Positions 35,550 to 47,681 of a DNA stretch of 64,000 nucleotides are shown in pieces. The DNA comes from Psoroptes ovis (Eukaryota; Arthropoda; Arachnida; Sarcoptiformes; Psoroptidae), in contig PQWQ01000022.1 in the NCBI GenBank assembly GCA_002943765.1, forward strand, positions 620,001 to 684,000, read 5' to 3'. Below the pieces are notes generated by a model that saw only the letters and a program-made list of their open reading frames with translations, did not search any database and was not told the DNA's origin. The stretch's first letter is position 1; each line of letters begins with the position of its first letter. A program made the translations under genes and the position numbers.

Positions 35550-38328
35550 ATGGCAAAGTTCAAACTCCTTGTACTCCTTCTACTGCTGATGGTCACCACC
35601 GTTTCGGTCAATGGCCAGCGGCCATTGAATACTTTTGACCGATTATTTCAAGAGCTAAATGAATTAACCTCTCAACAAATGAAAGAAATCGAACGACAAC
35701 AACGGCTGGAAGAAGAGCGGGCAAAAAATAATAATTACACTCGAAAAACAACGACAACGACCACCACTACGACTACGACGACATCCAATCAACAACCACC
35801 ACCACCACCACCACCACCGAACGATAATCGTTCAACATTGACCGATGAACCTCCACGAACACCTCAGATACCTCAACCGCAACCCTTGGCACCACCATCG
35901 CCACCAGCTACCCCACCAACACCATCCCCACCAGCACTACCACCGTCGCCTCCAGTCATCATGACAGTTCAGCAGCCACAACCTTTGCCACCATCACCTC
36001 CGGCGGTGCCACCAGCGCCACCGATAATTCAGCAACCACAGCCTCCGGCCGTGCCACCGCCGCCTTCTGTCATCATGACATTTCAGCAACCGCAGCCTCC
36101 GACGGTGCCGCAATCGGCGATTCAGCCGCTACAATCGCAACGGCCACCACGATCGGAGCTGTTATCCTCGCCGAACCACCAGCTTAACCGCTATGAGCTG
36201 CCACAAAATTATGACCATACCAAAATACCGAAATTTAGTCGTTATCGATCGTTGAAAATTCATTTGAATTTGATTATTTTGAATTTTCTGATCGACAAAA
36301 TTGATAATTTACTGATATTCGACCTTAAGCTACAAGAACAATGGAACGATAAGCGTTTGCGATCGAAGGTTAATCCAAACGATGCGTCCAATGATTACGA
36401 CGACGACGATTCGAACGCCGATCAGCGGCGATCCAAAAACCTTAAAAACTATCAGCTACCAGCTGATTATCTGGATCGATTTTGGTATCCCCGTACCCGA
36501 ATCAATGCTGGCGTTCATTTGTCCGTGTTTGAAAATTATCATTCGAAAAAACCGGGCCCGGATTCCGCTAGGGATATAGATAATCAAAGAATTGACGCAA
36601 AACTGTTGGAACAAAAGGGTTTCATTGAACACATTGTGCTCAAAACTAATGAAACGCAAGCTTCGATTGAATTACAGCTGAAACTGCGTCTAAATATACC
36701 CTTGTATGACTGCCATCGTGATGATAATCGATTGTTCCCGTTCGATAAGATTCAATGTTCATTCAACATTGTAAACGGTGAGTAGTATTGGAGTATAATG
36801 GGTTGAAGGTTAATTTTGTGCATTGTCCATAGCCATTTACGATAAACATATGCTTGAATATGAATTGAATGAAATTAAATGGACCCAAAATGATTATCAT
36901 AATGGTCAATTTTATTTGTATGATTTGAAGACTGCCGTAGTGAACGAGCCTTTAATTGATTTGGGTATGTACATATCATTTTTATTTGAATGAGTTAACC
37001 CTCTCAATAAGCATTAACCTCTAATAGCTTTAACCAAGGCATCAAGCCTCATATTAATATTAATCTCTGATAGCTTAAATCAAGACAAAACCCTTCAGGC
37101 AGAGCATTAACCCACAATAGCTTTAATCGAGGCATTAACCTTTTCGCCAAGCAATAACCCATCAAAGCTTTAACCAAGGCATTAACCTCTTATATAAGCA
37201 TTAACCTATCATAGCTTATATAATAGAGCATTAACCTCTAAAAGCTTTTAATCAAAGCCATAGCCCTTGCGATCGGTAGTATTAGCCTATTATTGCCGCC
37301 AGGCTTTTTCGCTTTTTCGCGCGATTTTCAAAATCTTTTAAATTAAACCCTTTTAAATCCTTGAAAAAATAATCGATGACTAATCGGTTAAAATTATCAT
37401 TTTTAAAAACCAATTATAACCCTTAAAACCAATATCTTACATTCAAAAATTGCAAAAATTGCCCAACACAGACAAAAGCAGCAGCAGCATCAATGAACAT
37501 TCAAATATTCAATTAAAATTCATCTTAAAACGATATATCGGTGATTATGTGCTGAACATCTATGCACTGCACATTATTTTATTGGCCCTATCTTTGTTAC
37601 TATTTTGGCTATCGATATCGAAACATTTTATGATTCGTCTATCACTATCAATAATCATATTGATTATAATAAAATTTCAAACATATCAAACATTGATGAT
37701 AAATGATATGAATACAAATGAATTTGTGTTGATTCGTAAACAACATTACGCCACTGCTTCAACAGCATCAACCAATCGTATTATAACAGCACTAAGTGTA
37801 TGGATATTCGGTTCGAGTTTGCTCGTAATCATGACCATCGTATTACATCTCCTCTCGTATTATTGTTACAAGAATAAGCTAAACGAAAAGCTTTTGAATC
37901 ATTTGATCGACCTTCAATGTCAACAGTATCATCATCGGGCCCGTGGCCGTGGCCAGCGGCCGCCGGAACAATCGAATGTTGACCCCTCGAGCCCCAGCGA
38001 TTCATCGAACAGTTCTACGGTCAACATCAATGCGCCCTCTAGCGGCGATGCATCCGTGAACAATGATCTTGGCCAACGAATCCGTCGATTCTTTCGGGAA
38101 TATGTTTGGAAAAATATTCTTCTCCGTTTGAATTCATTGATATTGAAACGTATGCAATCACAATATGATAATAACGATGATGATGATTGTTGTAATAGCT
38201 CAGCTGATTCAAATCATAATCGAAATAATTATGATAATATAAACATAATCGATTATTTGTCACGTATTTTATTGACAATCATTTATTTATTATTCATTAT
38301 TATTTACTTTGCTCATTATACACTGTGA
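35550..38328 (+). CDS. divergent Cys-loop ligand-gated ion channel subunit with Pro-rich N-terminal extension
   Basis: Exons are 35550-36777, 36833-36964 and 37472-38328, 738 codons. A signal peptide (MAKFKLLVLLLLLMVTTVSVNG) is followed by a basic/acidic helix, a threonine run and about 150 residues of Pro/Gln-rich repeats. The ligand-binding part follows, with LKLQEQWNDKRL, YLDRFWYPRTRI and a canonical Cys-loop, two cysteines 13 residues apart around LFPFDKIQ. The membrane part opens with LKFILKRYIGDYVLNIYALH as M1. M2 is atypical (SLSIIILIIIKFQTYQT): it lacks the usual small polar residues and has a lysine inside. M3 and a C-terminal M4 are present, with a Ser/Asn-rich loop between. It would form or join a pentameric channel at the plasma membrane. 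The ligand and selectivity are unknown. Family membership is firm; the subfamily is not. Confidence 0.85.
37000..37275. repeat. minisatellite filling channel intron 2
   Basis: About eight degenerate units of roughly 34 bases built on GCATTAACCTCTAATAGCTT and TAACCAAGGCATTAACC. They make this intron (36965-37471) much longer than its neighbours. Confidence 0.75.
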
Positions 38329-38407
38329 ATCAGTTTTATTCTGATGATTCACAAGCAACAACAAAACAACCAATTTATACACATGTGTATTTTGCTGTTA
38401 TATATAT

Positions 38408-38487
38408 TAGGTTGTCCCATAAGTTTTTGCCGTTTTTTAATTTTTTTTTTTCATTCAAAAAACGGCAAGAACTTTTAGTACAACCTA
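38408..38487. mobile_element. mariner-type MITE, CATAAGT subfamily
   Basis: Left arm GGTTGTCCCATAAGTTTTTGC is intact. The right arm AAGAACTTTTAGTACAACC has three changes. Confidence 0.82.
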
Positions 38488-38540
38488 ATATATATAAATC
38501 AATATATATATCAATATATATTTCGATTAAATAACAAGTC

Positions 38541-38575
<35 letters not shown>

Positions 38576-38576
38576 T
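38541..38576 (+). repeat. (TCAA)n microsatellite
   Basis: About eight TCAA units in a row, ending in a TCAATTGATT dyad. Confidence 0.85.
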
Positions 38577-39088
38577 GATTAATTACAATTGATATTATCG
38601 ATCATGTATTGTTAATTAATAATTATTCATAATTATTATCGTTAATTATAATAATTAATAATTGATAATCATTATTGTTAATTAATAACTGTTAATTGAT
38701 ATTGTTAATTAGTAATGTTAATTAATTAATGTGTTAATTAAACAAGTGATAATTAAATAAATAATTAAATGAGCAAAAAAAAAAAAAAAAAAAATTCCAT
38801 AATTCACCAATAACAAATTTTAATTAATTGAAAGGAAATCGAAATGTATAATTTGCATACCAACAAATCAATGATTAATAATATCACCAGTGATATCGAC
38901 TAACCAACGACCGGCAGCAGCAGCAGCCATGTGGCCAATGATCATTCCAAATCACTCGAATCAATGGTGCACCAGCCGCTTGTGCACCAATGGCTTACAA
39001 AAGTCACCACGTATTATCAATGGTCGATTGGCTTTTTTGCGATTCCTTTCGCTGAAATTTACACCAACAGCAAAGGAAATTTAAATAT

Positions 39089-39169
39089 CAAGGCTGTCCG
39101 GAAAGTTCTGACCGATTTTCATTAGCAACTCTATATTGATTAAGCCGAATGAACTTTTCGGACAACCTA
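39089..39169 (-). mobile_element. mariner-type MITE
   Basis: Arms AGGCTGTCCGGAAAGTTCTG and GAACTTTTCGGACAACC. The left TA is replaced by CA. Confidence 0.83.
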
Positions 39170-39337
39170 ATATATGTAAAGTGATATATTTGATTTGATA
39201 GCAATTATCAAAACATTTATTGAATTGACAATACATATATCACCAAATAAATACATCCTAATACATTCAAATCGTGTTGATATCAACAACAAATATATGA
39301 GTTTTCCTGTGCACATATATATATTGTCAATATATAT

Positions 39338-39415
39338 TAGATTGTCCGAAAAGTTCATTCCGCTTAATCAATTGTGTTGCTCATGAAAATCGGCCAGTAC
39401 TTTCCGGACAACCTA
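39338..39415 (+). mobile_element. mariner-type MITE
   Basis: TA-flanked, arms GATTGTCCGAAAAGTTCATTC and TACTTTCCGGACAACC. Confidence 0.84.
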
Positions 39416-39843
39416 ATATATTGCTGTTGTGTATATACTGATCATAAATCACACATAAATCAATGATAAATGACAAATAAATCAATGGAAATCACTGGTA
39501 AGCCGGAGATTGTAAATTATATTATTATTGCACATATTTAATTACACTGGCAACGCAAGTGATTTCAATGATTTCAGTGATAATTAAATGAAGCTATTTT
39601 TAATGATTGATGTATATTTCTAAACATACATAGAAAAACCATAGAAACGATTGATGCTCAATGCTCGTGGCTGCTGATAATCAATAAACTGATATCATAT
39701 TTATGACTCAAAATATTGCTAAATTGTTGAATTGTAATTTAATCAAAGGTTTTGAGCTTAAATCAAATTTGTCAAAATTATTCCAATTTTTTAATTTTAA
39801 TTAAATCAAATCAAATGTCAATACTCTTTGAAAATTTAAAAAA

Positions 39844-42800
39844 ATGAGTCAAAATAGCTGGACAAGTGTCAATAAAATCGGTATCGGTGAGTTCAAAATT
39901 CGATTGATTTTGACCAAGAATGGTCAACCAGTTTTGACCCAGTAGGTCCGAATGGTCAAAATATCTGAATAATCTGTCGATTCTTCTCTAATTTCAGCTA
40001 TTTGGAATTATCAATCAACAAATGACCATAAATATCTGTCATTATTCATCGGTGAAATTGTTCAAATCGAATTCGAACACCCTGATTGGTATTATGGTTT
40101 CCGATTGACAAATGACCCTGATCGCCGTGGGTTATTTCCACGAAACTATGTTCAAGTGACCAGTGATCGATTGGCCAACGAAGATGGCAATGCTCCAAGC
40201 GGTCAAGATAGCAAAGACCTTGAAGATGCCGGTAATCGAAATAGTCGAAAGTCTTCGGCCGATGATAATTTCGAATTGGAAACAGTGCTAACGCTTTATG
40301 AATGGAATCAGCTGTTGAAGAAAATATTCGAGGTAAATTGTCCATGTTTGTGATCATTGAATTGTACTTATTTACCCTCTTATACCACCCTTACCCATAA
40401 CCCTTTGTCCCTTCCACCTCACCTCTTATACCACCCTCGACTCTCTTACCCCTTACCTCTCACCCCCTTCTACCTTGCCTCTACCACCTCACCTCCTGTA
40501 CCCCCGTAACATCTTGCCCCTTGTCCCCTTCACCTTACACCTTACAACTCTATCCTCTTAACCCCTTCCACCCTTCCGATAGATCGGCGATTATCTCAAA
40601 TATTCCATGGTCCGTAACCTTATGTTCCCACTAATCGAACAATATCATTTACTTCGATCGGGTAAATTAACCCTCAATGAACTCAAACGACTACGTCTGG
40701 ACATTGTCAATACGATCGACATTGGTAACAAGTAAGTGATTACTTTCATCGTATTAATTTGATTTAATAATTAAATCCATTTCCAAACCCTTTAGACATC
40801 TGAATCTTGATCTAATCATTCGCCATGAATCCGATAATACGACCAATAATTCGATCATCAATCCATTCGATTCAAACGATATAATCGATTATTACGAGCA
40901 GCATTTGGCTAAATATCAAAAACTGCGGCAAATATTTCGTCAATCGAACGATTCGTCAATCTTAAATGATCCTGATGATCATAGTAATCGTAATTCATTG
41001 AACAACAACTGTCCACCACCACCAGCACTGGTCAACAAGCCGCTCGGCCATAATTATTCATACAATGACCATATGCTGCCGCTGACCAGCGGTGATTTCA
41101 ACCAATCACGATCCTCTTATCGATCATCGTATAGATCGTCAATGGTCAACACAAACAATTACAATGATTGTTACAATTTCTGTGTGACAATTTCGAATTT
41201 CATTTGTATGATTAAACAAGATATTATCATCACCATGGCCATCTATGATGGCGCCAATTATCGGTTTTTGACCGAAAATTATGTGGTCAAATGGGAAAAG
41301 ACCGGTTTCGTACGAGAATACGAGAAAATAAACAATATCCGTGTGGTATTCACTGTGAGTATAGTGATTCGAAATTATATTAGTGGTTGTCCGAAAAGTT
41401 TATTCGGCTTAATCAATTGGAGTTGCTCGTGAAAATCCGTCAGAACTTTTCGGACAACCTTGATTTTCAATGATTAATTTTCTTAATTTTTCAAATTTTC
41501 GACCCCAAAGGATTTCAGTGCCAACGATCTGTTCAGCGCGAATTGTCAATCGAAACAACTGTACTTGGTATGTCAAGTGATTCGCTGTGGTTCGATGCAT
41601 TTGCTGGGCGAAAATGATCGAAAAAAACAAACATATTCAATGATTAAATCATCGACAGCAGCGCCATCAACGGCCAAGTCTGATCAAGATGAACTTAAAA
41701 GGCCATGTGGTATTGCCGGTAAGTCAATCAACGAATTCCTCCAGCGATATATATTTAATGGATCTTTTCGGCTTCACCCACAGTGTACAATCTAAGTGAA
41801 ATAATTCAAAATATCCATAAACCACAGCTACAGCCTCAAGAAATCAAAGAAATATTCGTACCGCTGATATTATACCAAGAACGTGATGATTCCTTGGATT
41901 CATTGCTGAAGAAAATTGTCAAAGATTTATCATCGTTGCAGCAATCAACAACATTATTCAATGGTGGATCCATATTAAATCTAAACACCATAAGCAGCGG
42001 TGGCAGTGGTCACAATAATCAGACTATGAATAGTCAGAATAATATTAATTATTTATTCGCAAATAAACAACAAGGTTTTATCCTATCGATTTTGCTATTT
42101 ATTAGTTATAAAATGCAATTATTGGATAAATATCGTCTCCACTATGCTCAATATCCAAGTTATATTGCCCGTAAATTAACATTTCGTGAAATAATTCTGC
42201 CTGAAGATGTTCGTAATGATCTCTATATGACCCTATTACAAGGTGAATTTCATAAACAACCACATTTAGGTACGAAATCGGGTAAAAAATCGGAAAAAAA
42301 TGTTGAAGTCACAGTGAAATTGGTGGATAATCAAACAGGACGATTAATTGAAAATTGTTTTGCCGTAGATTCATTGAATCAATTACAATCCAGTTATCAT
42401 AGTTGTGTTTATTACCACGAAGATCGTCCAAAATGGATGGAAACCATTAAAATTCAACTGACCTATGAACAATATTCATTGGTTCATTTGAAATTCCTAT
42501 TTAAACATCGATCGTCGAATGAAAATAAGGACAAGAATGAGCGGCCATTTGCATTCGCTTATCTACGGCTTATGAATGCTGACAAGACCATAGTATCGAA
42601 TCGAATCTATTCACTGTTTATTTATAAATATGACCATAAGAAATTGGCCGAAAATGATACCAGTTATTTAACCCTTCCATCGCATAAATACGATCAACAA
42701 TCACCGAACCATAAATCAACCAATGATTACAGTGGCGAACCTAGCGGCGGCAATTTTAAACAACAATTCACCGTAAATCAAAAAGATTCATTTCAAATTT

Positions 42801-45800
42801 CCATACAAATTTGTTCGACTAAACTGACGAATAATTTGAATATTTTAAATCTACTTGATTGGAAGAATATGGACTTGAATAATGAGGAATCATCACTGGT
42901 AGCCATTATTGATCGTATTCAATCATTGGATGGTAATGAAATAATGAAATTCCTATACGATATACTTAATGCATTGTTTGAAATATGGATGACCGTAATC
43001 GAAAGTGACGGTCCCAATGGTGATGATGATGATCGATTGGGCCGAATGGACCGATCGGGGCCTGGTCAGGTGCTCGAAAATCGAAGCAATCAGGGCGATC
43101 CAAGTACCCGAGGTACTCGAAGCCATCAAAGCAATCAAAGTGATCGAAGTAATCAACGATCATCATTGTCCCAATCATCATTGAAACAATCATCAAAATC
43201 ATTTGATGAACGTAAAATATTCAATTCATTAATATTCATTATTAAACATTTATTGCAAGATAAATATATTCATTTTCAAGAAATTCTCGATGAATATATC
43301 GACAGATATTTTTATGCAACATTAATTTATATGAATTTATTGAATTGTTTTAAATATTATGTGACAAATCCTGATCAAGAATTTAGTTATATAACGGTGA
43401 CTTGTATGGAATTTATATTTAAATTTATTATTCGATCACGATATTTGTATCAATCATTGAACAGTGGTAATGGTCACAATGAATCGAGCCAAAACCCGAA
43501 TGATCGCAAATTCGAACAATCTCTGGACGAATTGTTTACGTTGTTCATAAATGTCATGTCGGATTGTAATTTTAATTCGAATCTCGATGATTTTGATAAC
43601 AGTTTTAATGTAAATGATGCTGGTGGTGGCGCTGATGTCAATCTGAATAATAATATCCTTAAAGTACGTCTTGGAATATTGAAATATTTTCCGAAAATCA
43701 TTGATAATGTCATACGGATTTATGATTCGAACAAATTAACACTGAAGCTGATTATGTTGCTGAATAATATATCGACTAAACAAGTGTTTACCATACAGAA
43801 ATTGTCATATATCCACGAGTGTATTGATAATCATATTTATCGTCATAATTATGATTGTCGCCGTAAATTGCTGCCGATAATCAGCCAGCATTTGAGGCAA
43901 ACCCTATTGATGATATTGAATGAAAATAGTTATGGCTATTTGAGTGAAAATAGCCCGAATAATTCGAATGATTTAAACGACAATTTCATTGCGAATCAAG
44001 AAAAACTCGATAAATGTCTGGCGATCATCAAAGATGCGCTTAAAATTCTGATACGGCAACAAGAGAAGCTACAACAGCTGCTGCAGCAGCAGGCGCAGCA
44101 AGGTCAACAACAGCTGATTCACCAGCTTAAACTATCAATCAAATATGACCTAAATGATTTGGTACTGATTCTTCTTCGGCCCTTGGTCAATCTATTTCTA
44201 CTGTTCATGTTTAATCAACAGCAACAGCAGCATCGGCGACGACAACAGCAGCATTTGCTGAAGAAGCAGCAGATTCTCCTTTACGACATGTTGACCATCT
44301 TATTGACCCTGTTCAATCAAATGAATGATTATCATTATAATGAACTATTTCAACAGCAACAGGCCACGAATGAATTCGAGCTGTTCGTAAAATCGTTGCT
44401 GAACCTAATCGAGTTGATCCTTAAAAATGTTTACCCAAACGATTGGATCAATATGATAATCGTACAAAATGTGTAAGTATTTTTTTTTAAGAGGCTTTAG
44501 GCCTTTAAATTTGATACGTTGTCCGAAAAGTTCATTCGGCTTATTCAATAGAGTTGCTCATGAAAATCGGTCAGAACTTTCCGGACAACTCGGATAGATG
44601 ATTTGATCTAATTATTGTTGTTTACTTGCAGGGTTACACTGAAAATCATGAAAAAACTAATCAATTTCATCAAAGAAAATTTAAAATTCTCCGATTTACA
44701 ATTCGATACTTGGGTATCGATATTTTCGATAGCCATCCGTTATATTTTGCAAAAATCATTAAATTTTGAATCATCAAATTATTCGAAATATAAATTGAAT
44801 AAATATTTGGTGAAAAATTTGTCCAAACAGCTGATCGATGGTAGTAATTTGACCAATAATCAATCGAACAAAGACTCCGTCAAAGATTTACGTATCGAAA
44901 TGATCGTACTGATCCGGTCCTTATGGTTTTATCTGGGCGCCAACAAACAACAATTCATTCCGCTTCTGATCGAGCCATTCCTTAAATTATCGCTGCTGTC
45001 CATCGATGAAATACGTCGTGATATTATGATCATATTCTTCGATATGTATCTTGAACTATTCAACGATAATAATCAATCAGCATTGTTTCATGATGAAATC
45101 ATTGTCAAACTGGACAAATTGATCATCGGCAATGAATCATTATCATCGGCAAGGCATTGTAATCAACATCCCCAAGAAGATCTAGAAGCATTCGACCTTG
45201 ATTATGACCTTACGAATTATAATCGAATGTTTCGACAAATATTTTTCGAATCCAGTGAAAATCATGAACAAATACTCAAAGATAATATCCATATGTTTAT
45301 CCAGGAAATTTATGAACAAATTGAACAACTAATTTGTTATCGAAGTATATTGAAAACAATCGATTTGGATAATGATTCTGATGATGATTATTATGAACAG
45401 CTGAGTGCATCATTATTAGATTTACTAATGTTTTATGATCAAATTAATCGTAAAGAATTATTTATTCGATATCTTTATAAATTGTATAATTTACATTTGA
45501 AACATTTGAATTATATTGAAGCTGCTTACACGCTATCGAAACATGCCGAGCTTCTTCAATGGTCCGATGATCCAATAGATGGTAAATTATCCTACGATTT
45601 TAGTGGCCGAATCAATTTGAAAACACATCGATCGCTTAAAGAACATTTGTACTATGAAATTATTGAAAATTTTGATCGTGGCCAACTCTGGGAGCCTGGA
45701 CTTGGATATTGTAAAGAACTACTGCAGCAATACGAGCAGAAAACATTTGATTACGGTAAACTATCGCGGCTACTGGAGAAAATGTCACGATTTTATCAAC

Positions 45801-47653
45801 TAATCATCTCGAGTGTTCGCATTGAACCGGAATATTTCTTTGTAAAATATTTTGGTCAAAAATTTCCAAAACATTTCCGTAACAAGTGTTTCATATATCG
45901 TGGTAAATGCTATGAACGATTGTTTGATTTTGCTAAACGAATCCAGAAACAATTCCCTGAAGCTGTACTTCTCGATCGTATCGATATTGATGATGATGAA
46001 CGAGAACAACTCGAGCAACAATCATCGCAACAATATCTATCGATATATCGTGTCGATACGAATTTCAATGTTGAATTGTTGCGTAAAACAAAATTCTATC
46101 AACAGCTGATCGATGAACGTATCGTTGCGTATTATCAATACAATGAAATCGATACGTTTATATTTTCCCGTAAACTGATCAAGAACAAAGGTCAAAGTTC
46201 AACAGACAATGAATTTGCTATAATGTGGATCGAACGCCATGAATATCAAACGGCGAATCAGCTCCCGAACATTTTGTATCGATCCGAGATCATCGATATC
46301 AACCGATACGAGCTAGATCCGCTTGAAAATGCAATCGATACAATGAAAAAGATGGAAGAAAAGCTTCGGGCACATATTTATCGATATTTACCCGATGGCG
46401 ATCACCAATCGTCGAATCAATACCCTCTACATAACCTTCTGATGTTCATCAAAGGTATCGTCAGCTCAGATGTTCAAGGTGGTGTTACGAAATATGAGGA
46501 AGCATTTTTCAACGATGATAATGATTCCAACGCCCTCTATGACCGCAGTGTTTTACAATGTCTTCGGCGATTGATTGTCTCTCAGATACCCCTTTTGGAC
46601 CTGGCCCTAAAGATCGCATATCAAAAACAAATGACGGCCATCCATAATCATCAACAGGCCATGGATGGTCTGCTTCAGTATATCGTTGAATCATTTGAAA
46701 AAATGCGCAGCCATGTCCAGCTGAAATATGCTGACATTTATGATGACCGGTTACCAGATGATATTCAGAAAATTGTTGAAAATAATTCGAAATTGACATC
46801 GATTAATCTTGGGGACGTATCATCTTCATCGAACGCCGCTGATCAATCGAACGCTGTTCATCACCGCAACTCAATCGATAACGGTACGATGACGCTGACC
46901 AAACGTTCATTGTTTGGTCGATCGAATACGATCATCATCACTACGATCAATGGTTCGACAACCACAACGACGACACCGCCGACAACTACCCTCAGTGGTA
47001 CGCTAAGATTTCGCCGTAAAGATTCAAAACGTCTGCATTCGAATAACGCTACCACCATCAATAATCATCACAGTAATCCGACTGAATCACATTCGAATTC
47101 AGTGTACCAACCATCACCATCATCATCATCGTTGAATTTGACCCAATCACAATGGTATACAACAACAATGGTATACAATACGCCACCATCGGCGGCAACA
47201 ATTGATCGTAAGAAAAAATCCTTGAGTAACCTCAGTTTTATATCACCAGATGGCGCCAATAATCAATCTTCAAATGATGATAATTCCAAGCAATTATCAC
47301 CGGTGAGCAATGGTGAAAAACGTAAATCATCATCAACAACAACAACATCATCATCATCGATATCACTGCGAATATCATCGACAAGTTCTCGGCCATCTAG
47401 TGGTCATTTTAATATCAGTAACAGTTTTAACAATAATTACAACAATCAACAGCGACAATCGATGCAAAGTCAGCTGAGCGCTTATTGTCCAATGTCATCA
47501 ACATCATCGACAATATCGTTGGATGAAAGTTTTGATAATTACGATGAAGATACGCCACCAGAATTGCCGGATAAAAAGCATCCGCAATCGAAGCAACAAT
47601 TACCACCAGAGCTACCGGTGAAAATGCGTCGAAATTCGAATTTTAGTGGCTGA
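39844..47653 (+). CDS. DOCK-family Rac exchange factor (DOCK1/myoblast city type), 7 exons
   Basis: Exons are 39844-39886, 39998-40332, 40583-40731, 40796-41354, 41511-41718, 41784-44472 and 44632-47653, 2334 codons with consistent phases. An SH3 domain lies near residues 16-75 (HPDWYYGFRL...RRGLFPRNYVQV). The DHR-1 lipid-binding domain is around residues 560-740 (VRNDLYMTLLQGEF, CVYYHEDRPKWMETIKI, HLKFLFKHRS). The DHR-2 catalytic domain is around residues 1590-2040 (YIEAAYTLSKHAELLQW, LLEKMSRFYQLI, YFFVKYFGQKFP, GGVTKYEEAFF). The Ser/Asn-rich tail ends with PPELPDKK and PPELPVKM, SH3-binding motifs like the Crk site of DOCK1. DOCK proteins load GTP on Rac for cell migration, fusion and engulfment, usually with ELMO. 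It is longer than the usual 1860-1970 residues because of Asn/Gln/Ser-rich insertions. Introns 4 and 6 each hold a MITE. Confidence 0.93.
40375..40582 (+). repeat. pyrimidine-rich CACCCTTACC tract in DOCK intron 2
   Basis: About 200 bases of C/T-rich CTCTTATACCACCC and TTACCCCTT words with few G. The intron (250 bases) ends in a normal TAG acceptor at 40580-40582. Confidence 0.7.
41381..41460 (+). mobile_element. mariner-type MITE in DOCK intron 4
   Basis: Arms GGTTGTCCGAAAAGTTTATTC and GAACTTTTCGGACAACC. It fills half of the 156-base intron 41355-41510. Confidence 0.85.
44515..44590 (+). mobile_element. mariner-type MITE in DOCK intron 6
   Basis: Arms CGTTGTCCGAAAAGTTCATTC and GAACTTTCCGGACAAC. 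It fills half of the 159-base intron 44473-44631. Confidence 0.83.
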
Positions 47654-47681
47654 TGATCACCATTGATATTATGACCATCGA

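Larger units (their letters stand above)
38329..39843. other. intergenic region between channel and DOCK
   Basis: No gene seen. It holds three mariner-type MITEs, a TCAA microsatellite, an A run at about 38776-38795 and AT-rich dyads of TTAATAATTATT words. The DOCK promoter should lie near its right end. Confidence 0.6.
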
